Source of the DNA: Arthrobacter sp. NtRootA1
GTDB taxonomy: Bacteria > Actinomycetota > Actinomycetes > Actinomycetales > Micrococcaceae
Assembly (NCBI RefSeq): GCF_019976975.1
Contig: NZ_AP024630.1
Location: forward strand, 3,596,001-3,660,000
Direction: 5' to 3'
Length of the DNA: 64,000 nucleotides
The position numbers and the translations under genes were made by a program. Below, piece by piece: positions 17,834 to 24,662 of this stretch. Each line of letters begins with the position of its first letter. Position 1 is the first letter of the stretch. The notes beneath the pieces are model-generated. The model made no database searches. It was not told where the DNA came from and saw only the letters and a list, made by a program, of their open reading frames with translations.

Positions 17834-18311
17834 CCGTACCGCCCTTCTCATCCGCAGGATCGTTGTAGATCTGCAGGCGGGCTTTGCTGAAACCGTAAAT
17901 CTCCGCAGCCTGCCAAAGGACGACGGCCACAACTGCGCCGATGATGAACCATCGGCCGTGCAACCAGGCGGGAGTACCGATAACAAAGAGGACCACTGCA
18001 AATCCGACGACTTTTACGAAGTACGTCGCTACGAACAGGCCGACAGCGCCGGAAGGATTATTGCGGCCAACAAAATGACCGATCAGAAGGCTGATCGCAA
18101 AGAAGAGCATGACCAGCGCGGCACCGAATGCTGCTGAAAGCGCGCCTAGGCCACCATTCAGGAACGCTGCGACGATACTCGTCACGATCAATCCGGCCAA
18201 GGCAGCTGCGGAGCTCAAGAGCAGCAAGCGGAGCCACAGGTTGGATGTCTCCCCGGAAACTCCAACAACACGTTTACCGGACGGGCGTCCGGAATCGGCG
18301 TTGGATGTCAT
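17820..18311 (-). CDS. AtpI-like four-helix membrane protein, first gene of the atp cluster
   Basis: A 163-residue protein with four hydrophobic segments (LLLLSSAAALAGLIVTSIVAAFL, AAFGAALVMLFFAISLLIGHFVG, VGLFVATYFVKVVGFAVVLFVIG, FIIGAVVAVVLWQAAEIYGF) and polar termini. It sits where Rv1303 sits in Mycobacterium, between rfe and atpB, and resembles the AtpI/Atp1 group. The likely role is F0 assembly; this is inferred from position. ATG at 18311. The 113-nt gap upstream to rfe may hold an operon promoter but no convincing -35/-10 pair is visible. Confidence 0.82.
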   Translation of the reverse strand: MTSNADSGRPSGKRVVGVSGETSNLWLRLLLLSSAAALAGLIVTSIVAAFLNGGLGALSAAFGAALVMLFFAISLLIGHFVGRNNPSGAVGLFVATYFVKVVGFAVVLFVIGTPAWLHGRWFIIGAVVAVVLWQAAEIYGFSKARLQIYNDPADEKGGTDVSA

Positions 18312-18424
18312 GGGGATACCAATCCTCGTGGCACGGGTGCCATATTCTCAAAGTGGGGTTACGGGCGAGTGACTGTCCGCAGAAAGAATTCTACATGAGA
18401 TAGAACTGTGACCATAACCGAAAG

Positions 18425-19543
18425 TCATGAGCGCTCCCCCGGCCCCGCCGTGTTCCGCGTGAAGTACGGCCATGCCGTAACGGCGGCCATGACGAGAGCA
18501 GCTACGACCACCACGATCAACACAATCTGCCAAGGGAACACCGCGAACGCCACACCGCCGAACGCCAGGATGCACGTCCAGACATAAAGCATGACGACGG
18601 CGGTGCGGTGCGAGTAGCCGAGGTCCACCAGCTTGTGGTGGAGGTGCCCACGGTCTGCGGACCAAGGAGACTGTCCCCGGGCGGTCCTGCGAACCACAGC
18701 CATCCCGAAATCCAGGAGCGGAAGGGAGAGGACGGCGAAGGGCAGGAGGATCGGAATGATCGTCGGAATGCCGTTGGCGCGGTCGTAGAGCCCAGACCCG
18801 ATTTGCCCCGTGGCCACTACGCCGGCTGAAGCCATGAGGAGACCGATGAGCATGGCACCGGAGTCCCCCATGAAGATCTTGGCTGGAAACCAGTTATGCG
18901 GCAGGAATCCGATGCAGCCACCCACCAGGATCGCCATCAGGAGTGTCGCAAGGTCTGAATTGTCCGTGGATGGGTTGTTCCGGTGCACCCAGTACGCCGT
19001 GAGGAAGAACGCGCCGCCTCCGATGGTGGCTACACCTGCAGCCAGTCCATCCAGCCCATCAATGAAATTGACGGCGTTCATGGTGGTAACAATCAGCCCT
19101 GCTGTCAGGACAATCTGGACGAGTTCGGAGTCAATCAGGATCGGTTCGGGGATGAACGGAACCACAGACATCCTCACGCCCCAAATGGCGACGATGAAAG
19201 CCGCTGCTGCCTGTCCCAGGAGCTTGATCCACCAGCGGATGTCCAGGATGTCGTCCGCGACTCCCACTGCGACGATCACTACTGCACCGGCCAATATGCC
19301 CCACGGAGCATCGTTATGCCTGAAAATGTCCTTGACGAAGAACGAGTTGCTTGCCACGACAAGTGCAACAAAAAAGCCTGCAAAGATGCCAAGCCCGCCC
19401 AGTTTTGAGATGAGTGCGGAGTGCATGTCCCTGCTGCGGATGGGACGGTAAAGCCGTAATTTGTTCCCGAGTACGCGGGCTCCCCATGTTCCGGCATAGG
19501 ACACCAATGCAGCGGTGAGCGCCATCAGCAGGTACATAATCAT
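18425..19543 (-). CDS. MraY/WecA family undecaprenyl-phosphate sugar-1-phosphate transferase
   Basis: A 372-residue polytopic enzyme (ten or more helices) that attaches a sugar-1-phosphate, usually GlcNAc-1-P, to undecaprenyl or decaprenyl phosphate to start cell-wall glycan synthesis. The family motifs are ADDILDIRWWIKLLGQ (Mg2+/catalytic Asp), NAVNFIDGLDGLAAG, KIFMGDSGAMLIG and the WecA-type HLHHKLVDLGYSHR loop. The position before atp matches mycobacterial rfe/wecA. With the WecG/TagA-like and GT2 genes upstream it could make a linkage unit or teichuronic-type polymer. An alternative ATG lies two codons later. Confidence 0.92.
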   Translation of the reverse strand: MIMYLLMALTAALVSYAGTWGARVLGNKLRLYRPIRSRDMHSALISKLGGLGIFAGFFVALVVASNSFFVKDIFRHNDAPWGILAGAVVIVAVGVADDILDIRWWIKLLGQAAAAFIVAIWGVRMSVVPFIPEPILIDSELVQIVLTAGLIVTTMNAVNFIDGLDGLAAGVATIGGGAFFLTAYWVHRNNPSTDNSDLATLLMAILVGGCIGFLPHNWFPAKIFMGDSGAMLIGLLMASAGVVATGQIGSGLYDRANGIPTIIPILLPFAVLSLPLLDFGMAVVRRTARGQSPWSADRGHLHHKLVDLGYSHRTAVVMLYVWTCILAFGGVAFAVFPWQIVLIVVVVAALVMAAVTAWPYFTRNTAGPGERS

Positions 19544-19570
19544 GACGCGGCTCCTGAAAGCAGCGCAATG

Positions 19571-19635
19571 CCGGAATCAGCTACACGGACCAAGGGATGC
19601 AGCCGGTGCATCGCTGAAAAGCCGTGTAGTTCCGG
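19571..19635 (-). other. Strong stem-loop in the GT2-rfe intergenic region
   Basis: CTACACGG (19581-19588) pairs with CCGTGTAG (19622-19629). After a 4-nt one-sided bulge, CCGGAA (19571-19576) pairs with TTCCGG (19630-19635). An inner GATGCA/TGCATC hairpin occupies 19596-19612. It lies in the 282-nt gap (19544-19825) upstream of the rfe start. No U-run follows it on the minus strand, so a terminator is not certain. A 7-bp inverted repeat GTCACGA/TCGTGAC (19738-19766) is also in the gap. Confidence 0.5.
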
Positions 19636-19825
19636 GCAGGTCAAGGTGTGGATTTCTGTCTGTCGATAAATGGAACTACTCCGTCGCCATGCCTGCACCG
19701 GCTGTGCCAAATGATGCTGGGATTTCTGTGGACTCTAGTCACGATACTAATGCCAACGGTCGTGACCACCGGCGTGACGCAGCCGCAAAGGTACAGCTGA
19801 TGTGCTGCAGCCAAGCGGCTGCCTT

Positions 19826-20782
19826 CTACTTGGCAGGCTCCTGGACGTTTCGCAGGGCGTAGATCCCCTTGAGCACTTCGGCGTTGGACCGGGGCGCCTT
19901 CAAACTGTGGCGCAGGCCCTTGAACAAGCCCGCCAGCAGGATTTTGCGGTTTGACGACGCAGCAATGGTCTTGGCCCAATTACGCAGCGAAGCTCCGGTA
20001 AAGAGGACCTTCTCCCAAGGGGCCAAGGCGTTGGATCTGGTGTAAACCCAGAGCTTGTTACGAACTTCGTAGTAGAAACGAGGGCCGGGGTCCGCCCCTG
20101 CATCTCCAAACACTTTCGTGTGATGATTGGCTACCGACGCACTGGTAGCCAGGGCAGTTCCCCGGCGCGAAACCCTTGCCGTGTATTCGAGGTCATCGTT
20201 CCAGATGAAGTAGTCGGCTATGGGCAGTCCGTGACGCCGGATCTCCTCAGCGCGAATCAGGACAGAGACGAAGGATGCGCTGCGGATCTGAACCGCCCCG
20301 ATCCTGGCAGCGGTGCTGCGCGCCGCCTCACTGGCACCGATACGTGGACGCATGCGATTCATGGGGTGGTCGCGCCCATCCGTCCACACTACCCGGCTGG
20401 CGATGAACGCAGGAGCTTCCCCGGTCTCCTGTTCATAAGCCTCGGACACATCCAGCGCCTCACGAAGTGCCCCAGGCTGCGGTTCGGTGTCGTCGTCCAT
20501 GATCCAGACGTGGTCGGCACCGTGGTCCAGGACTGCACGCTCCATACCCACAACGAATCCCCCGGCGCCGCCCACGTTGGCATTGAGCGTCACAACGTCC
20601 GTGGGAACAGCGCCCCGATAGGTCCTGAGGAATTCCGCAGTTTCGTCTGTGGACGCATTGTCCACGACGACGACGGCGTCCGGCACCTCGGTCCCGGCGG
20701 TAATGCCGGCCAGGGTGGTCTCAAGGAGTTCACGCCGGTTAAAGGTCACCACAACGGCGACCACAACGGGTTTGGACGTCAT
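19826..20782 (-). CDS. Glycosyltransferase family 2
   Basis: A 318-residue GT-A fold enzyme. VVVAVVVTFNRRELLETTLAGI is the nucleotide-binding start, VVVDNASTDET follows, and VWIMDDDTEPQPGAL carries the DxD metal motif. The C-terminal half (YFIWNDDLEYTARVSRRG, FYYEVRNKLWVYTR) resembles rhamnosyl/galactofuranosyl transferases such as the WbbL/GlfT type. It starts immediately after the stop of the WecG-like gene. The acceptor is probably a lipid-linked glycan, inferred from the neighbours. Confidence 0.87.
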   Translation of the reverse strand: MTSKPVVVAVVVTFNRRELLETTLAGITAGTEVPDAVVVVDNASTDETAEFLRTYRGAVPTDVVTLNANVGGAGGFVVGMERAVLDHGADHVWIMDDDTEPQPGALREALDVSEAYEQETGEAPAFIASRVVWTDGRDHPMNRMRPRIGASEAARSTAARIGAVQIRSASFVSVLIRAEEIRRHGLPIADYFIWNDDLEYTARVSRRGTALATSASVANHHTKVFGDAGADPGPRFYYEVRNKLWVYTRSNALAPWEKVLFTGASLRNWAKTIAASSNRKILLAGLFKGLRHSLKAPRSNAEVLKGIYALRNVQEPAK

Positions 20783-21568
20783 TTACTTGCCTTTGGTCTG
20801 GGATGGCTGGAAGTGGCGCCGAACCAGCAGGCCCGCCAGCTTCCACGGTTCAACAAAAACTCTGTAGGCAACACGGCCGGGATGGAGAACCAGGCGCCAC
20901 GCCCATTCGAGCCCAAGGCGCCCGAGCCAACGCGGCGCAAGCTTCTGGACGCCGGCCACCTGTTCAATGGCACCGCCAACGGCACAATACACGGCGGGTG
21001 GAAACTGGGTGAGTCGTCGATGCAGGACCGTCTCCTGGAGCGGCATGCCAAGGCCCAGCAGCACCAGCTGAGGACGGAAGCGGTCCAACCACTCCACGAC
21101 AGCCATTTCCAAAGCCTCGTCCCATCCTTCGCCGGGCATACCATCTACCGTTGCATCCGGAATAATCGTGCGCAGCCGGGCCACCGCTTGCGTATTTGCA
21201 GCCCGTCCGGCACCGATCACGGCCACCCGTTCCAGCCCCTTCACTCCTCCAAGAGCCGGGATCCAGTCCATGGATCCAAGCCGGTAGGCCATGGGGCCTT
21301 GTCCCAGGGGCTTCAGTTGCCGTTTGTGGGCCAATCCCCAAAGCATGGCTACAGGAGCGCCGTCAAGGAGGACGATCGAGCTTTGATCGTAAAGTGAACG
21401 GAAATCTGCACACGAGTGGAACAGCGTAATGCTGTGAAGATTGTGGCCGAGCACAGTACGGGTGGTTCCGGTGGAGATGAGTCCGTCCAGGGCATCGATC
21501 AGTTCATTGACGCGCAGCGGAGTCGCGTCGACGTCTAGGACGGGGACGCGCTGGCGGTCCGGAATCAT
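20783..21568 (-). CDS. WecG/TagA/CpsF family glycosyltransferase
   Basis: A 261-residue GT26 enzyme. Motifs seen are NLHSITLFHSC, SIVLLDGAPVAMLWGL, RVAVIGAGRAANTQ, QLVLLGLGMPLQETVLH and YCAVGGAIEQVAGV. Members transfer N-acetylmannosamine or its uronate to lipid-linked GlcNAc (TagA, WecG), the second step after a WecA-type enzyme, and such an enzyme is encoded three genes downstream in the same strand block. The ATG overlaps the Sua5 stop as ATGA. Confidence 0.9.
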   Translation of the reverse strand: MIPDRQRVPVLDVDATPLRVNELIDALDGLISTGTTRTVLGHNLHSITLFHSCADFRSLYDQSSIVLLDGAPVAMLWGLAHKRQLKPLGQGPMAYRLGSMDWIPALGGVKGLERVAVIGAGRAANTQAVARLRTIIPDATVDGMPGEGWDEALEMAVVEWLDRFRPQLVLLGLGMPLQETVLHRRLTQFPPAVYCAVGGAIEQVAGVQKLAPRWLGRLGLEWAWRLVLHPGRVAYRVFVEPWKLAGLLVRRHFQPSQTKGK

Positions 21569-22407
21569 TCGGGTTTGGCTTCACGTGGGGCGTCGGGTGC
21601 CGATGCTGGTACAGCAGGCGCCGGGTCCTCGACGGCGGGTGCTTCCGTTACTTCGATGGGTGCGTCTTGCGCCGCGGCCACTTCGGAGACAGGGTTTTCC
21701 TGTGCTGCTGCTTCGGTTTCTGCTGCCGGAGCAACGGAAGGTGCAGTCTCGCCAACGCCAAGGACGGAAGGAACAATTTCACGCAAGCGTTCCAGCGAGA
21801 TGGCCCCCTGACGAACCACCCGGAAGGGTTCGGAGGTTGCATCCACGATGGTAGAAGGCAGTGCAGCAGTACCCTTCACAGGCCGGAAGCCGCCTTCAAG
21901 GTAAACCTCCACGGAATCTGCCAGCTGGAGCCGCGCCTCGGACGCGGTCTGCGCTGCTTCCTGGCCCGTGCGGTTGGCCGATGACACAGCCAACGGCCCG
22001 GTAAGGCCCAGAAGCTCCAGTGCGAGTTCGTCGTCAGGCATCCGCAGGGCCACAGTGCCCTTGGTATCACCCAGGTCCCAATCCAAAGACGGCTGGGCGT
22101 GGAGGATGAGCGTCAAGCCACCGGGCCAGAACGCCTGTGCCAAGGCCCTGGCGTCGGAAGATACATCGCTCGCGAGTCCGTCCAGGGCGTTGATGCGCGG
22201 AATCAGGACCGGTGGGGGCATTTGCCGGCTACGTCCCTTGGAAGCCAACAACATTGTCACGGCCAAGGGGGAAAACGCGTCAGCTGCAATCCCGTACACG
22301 GTGTCCGTCGGCAGCACGATGCACTTCTTTTCGCTGATGGCACGCTGCGCGTGTCGAAGTCCTTCAGCCCGCTGGTCATCGGAAGTGCAATTGTAGGTTG
22401 TGGTCAC
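21565..22407 (-). CDS. L-threonylcarbamoyladenylate synthase (Sua5/YrdC) with Ala/Pro-rich tail
   Basis: A 280-residue protein. Residues 1-210 are the YrdC domain (KCIVLPTDTVYGIAADAFS, KGRSRQMPPPVLI, FWPGGLTLILHAQPSLDWDLGDTKGTVALRMPD, GPLAVSSANRTGQ). It makes threonylcarbamoyl-AMP for t6A37 of ANN-decoding tRNAs. The last 65 or so residues are a low-complexity Ala/Glu/Pro tail in place of the usual Sua5 domain. The GTG start at 22407 gives the natural N-terminus. It follows prmC by 12 nt, an order common in Actinobacteria. Confidence 0.93.
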   Translation of the reverse strand: MTTTYNCTSDDQRAEGLRHAQRAISEKKCIVLPTDTVYGIAADAFSPLAVTMLLASKGRSRQMPPPVLIPRINALDGLASDVSSDARALAQAFWPGGLTLILHAQPSLDWDLGDTKGTVALRMPDDELALELLGLTGPLAVSSANRTGQEAAQTASEARLQLADSVEVYLEGGFRPVKGTAALPSTIVDATSEPFRVVRQGAISLERLREIVPSVLGVGETAPSVAPAAETEAAAQENPVSEVAAAQDAPIEVTEAPAVEDPAPAVPASAPDAPREAKPE

Positions 22408-22419
22408 AGCGCTATTCTT

Positions 22420-23292
22420 TCACTCATCAGGAGCCTTGTTTGCCAGCACAGCGCTCGTGGCCCGTTCCTTGCCGTTGAGGTCAAAGTGCGTGGTGATGTC
22501 CTGCCAACGTCCTGCTCGACGCAGCATGCCGCTGATCCAGTCCGCCTGGACTTCTGCGTGTTCCATCACGAAGTAGCCGCCAGGTTTCAGGAGACGGCCC
22601 GCAGTGGCTGCTGCCGCCGTCGGGAGTTCCATGCCATCCGCTCCCCCGCCGTACAGTGCTTCGGGCGGATCATGCAGCGCAACTTCCGGCTCGTTCGGGA
22701 TTGCCTCTGCGGGGATGTACGGAGGATTGGACACCACAACGTCAAAGGAGCCGTTGTGTTCGGGCAAGGCATCCCTAAGATCACCCTGGATCAGCGAGAC
22801 GCCCAGCGGTTCAAGGTTCCTGCTCGCCCAGGCATGGGCGAAAGTGCTGAACTCCACGGCATGGACTTCAGCTCCGGGAACCTCGTGGGCGATTGAACCG
22901 GCAATGGCCCCGGAACCGGTTCCGAGGTCCACGATCTTGGGGTGGGACATGCCGGCCACGTGGTCGATGACAAGCTGGACAACGGATTCCGTCTCGGGCC
23001 TGGGAATGAATACTCCGGGCCCCACCCGCAGTTCAAGATGGCGGAAATACGCGACGCCGGTGATGTGCTGAAGCGGTACGCGCCCGGCACGCTCAGCCAC
23101 CAGTTCGGCGTAGCCTTCAGGGGCGGGCGAATCACCAAGGAGCATCGCCCGCAACCGGCCCAGCCCCACGCCCAACAGGTGCTCCGCAAGAAGTTCGGCA
23201 TCGACGCGCGGGGTAGGGACTCCGGCGTCGGATAAAACCGCGGTGGCCTCGCGAACGGCGTCCGCGAGGCTCTGGCCTGGGAAAATCGTCAT
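22420..23292 (-). CDS. prmC: Peptide chain release factor N5-glutamine methyltransferase
   Basis: A 290-residue SAM-dependent methyltransferase that methylates the Gln of the GGQ motif in release factors. Motif I is IVDLGTGSGAIAGSIAHEVPG and the catalytic motif is VVSNPPYIPAEA. The N-terminal helical domain (AVREATAVLSDAGVPTPRVDAELLAEHLLG) binds the release factor. The ATG at 23292 is chosen; an upstream in-frame extension has no family similarity. Its substrate gene prfA is directly upstream (58-nt gap). Confidence 0.95.
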   Translation of the reverse strand: MTIFPGQSLADAVREATAVLSDAGVPTPRVDAELLAEHLLGVGLGRLRAMLLGDSPAPEGYAELVAERAGRVPLQHITGVAYFRHLELRVGPGVFIPRPETESVVQLVIDHVAGMSHPKIVDLGTGSGAIAGSIAHEVPGAEVHAVEFSTFAHAWASRNLEPLGVSLIQGDLRDALPEHNGSFDVVVSNPPYIPAEAIPNEPEVALHDPPEALYGGGADGMELPTAAAATAGRLLKPGGYFVMEHAEVQADWISGMLRRAGRWQDITTHFDLNGKERATSAVLANKAPDE

Positions 23293-23350
23293 ATCTGTAC
23301 CCCGAATTCTGTACCCGATAGCTGGAAATCGGCAGGCTTCCCGGGCCTTG

Positions 23351-24424
23351 CTATTCGCCCAGAGCGTCCAGGCGCGACTGCTCGTCCGCTTCAATTGCCG
23401 ACTGGATGACGGGTTCCAGATCACCATTCATGACGGCGTCGAGGTTGTACGCCTTATACCCGGTGCGGTGGTCCGCAATGCGGTTTTCCGGGAAGTTGTA
23501 GGTGCGGATGCGCTCCGAGCGGTCCATCGTACGGATCTGCGACTTGCGCTGTTCGGAGTTGGCGGCGTCGATCTGTTCCTGCTGGTGGGCCAGGAGCCGG
23601 GCACGAAGCACGCGCATACCGGCTTCGCGGTTCTGCAGCTGCGACTTTTCGTTCTGCATGGCCACTACGATGCCCGTAGGCAAGTGGGTGATGCGAACGG
23701 CGGAGTCGGTGGTGTTCACGGACTGGCCACCGGGACCGGAGGAACGGTAGACGTCGATCTTGAGGTCGTTCTGGTTGATTTCAAGTTCTTCGGGTTCATC
23801 CACTTCGGGAAGCACCAGGACGCCGGCCGCGGATGTGTGGATACGGCCCTGCGACTCTGTCACCGGAACGCGCTGTACCCGGTGTACGCCGCCTTCGAAC
23901 TTCAACCGCGCAAAGACGCCCTCTGCGGGGTCGTTCGAGTTGCCCTTGATGGCCACGGATACGTCCTTGTACCCACCCAAGTCAGACTCCGTGGCCGAAA
24001 TCATCTCGGTCTTCCAGCCCCGGGACTCGGCGTACCGCATGTACATACGCAGAAGGTCACCGGCGAACAACGCAGCTTCGTCGCCGCCTTCGCCACCCTT
24101 GACCTCAAGGATGACATTGCGGGCATCGTCAGGATCACGGGGAATCAGCAGACGGCGCAACTTCTCCTGGGCAGCAGGAATCTGCTCCTGCAGCACCTCT
24201 ACCTCTGCGGCGAAATCGGGATCCTCGGCAGCCATTTCCTTGGCGGCTTCGAGGTCGTCATTGAGTGCGCGCCACTTGTTGTACGCCTCCACAATGCCCT
24301 GGAGCTGGGCAGAACGCCGCCCCAATTTCCGGGCAGCAGACTGATCGGCATAAACAGCAGGATCACTCAACTGCGCCTGGATAGCAGCATGCTCATCAAG
24401 CAATCCCTGTACGGACTCAAACAT
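23351..24424 (-). CDS. prfA: Peptide chain release factor 1
   Basis: A 357-residue RF1 that ends translation at UAA and UAG. The GGQ loop is RSSGPGGQSVNTTDSAVRITH, with the Gln expected to be methylated by the adjacent prmC. MFESVQGLLDEHAAIQAQLSDPAVYADQ is the usual N-terminus. I place the start at the ATG at 24424 with GAAAGGT about 10 nt upstream. The gene begins 113 nt after the large palindrome that follows rho, so it may have its own promoter. Confidence 0.96.
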   Translation of the reverse strand: MFESVQGLLDEHAAIQAQLSDPAVYADQSAARKLGRRSAQLQGIVEAYNKWRALNDDLEAAKEMAAEDPDFAAEVEVLQEQIPAAQEKLRRLLIPRDPDDARNVILEVKGGEGGDEAALFAGDLLRMYMRYAESRGWKTEMISATESDLGGYKDVSVAIKGNSNDPAEGVFARLKFEGGVHRVQRVPVTESQGRIHTSAAGVLVLPEVDEPEELEINQNDLKIDVYRSSGPGGQSVNTTDSAVRITHLPTGIVVAMQNEKSQLQNREAGMRVLRARLLAHQQEQIDAANSEQRKSQIRTMDRSERIRTYNFPENRIADHRTGYKAYNLDAVMNGDLEPVIQSAIEADEQSRLDALGE

Positions 24425-24537
24425 TTTCAAACGACCTTTCAACGCTGCGCACAAGTTTAGTGGCGCAAACAGCGGAAGGTGACACGACCGCCGTCGGGTA
24501 ATTTTGCCAGCCCGCGAAGGCGAGCCGAAAACGGAAC

Positions 24538-24652
24538 GAGCCGCTGATTCTGCTGCCCCGGGAGTGGCTTCGGGCCTGCCGGAGCGTGGTGGTCAAGTCC
24601 GAAAGGACTTGGCCGCCACGCGTAGGGGCGGGGGCAGCAGAATCAGCGGCTC
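24538..24652 (-). repeat. 115-nt nested palindrome between rho and prfA
   Basis: The outer arms are a perfect 22-bp inverted repeat (24538-24559 and 24631-24652; arm begins GAGCCGCTGATTCTG). Inside is a second stem: 24585-24600 pairs with 24605-24620 over 16 bp (two G-T wobbles) around a 4-nt loop GAAA, and one further pair (24584-24621) extends it. It begins 10 nt after the rho stop codon on the coding strand, followed there by GTTCCGTTTTCGG. It may be the rho transcript terminator, a structured RNA or a small repeat element. rpmE occupies this position in mycobacteria and is absent here. Confidence 0.85.
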
Positions 24653-24662
24653 AGTAAAGCAG

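Noticed and set aside
24425..24662. rpmE (ribosomal protein L31) expected here from mycobacterial order
   Set aside because: No frame on either strand encodes an L31-like protein; the space is occupied by the palindrome and the prfA leader.
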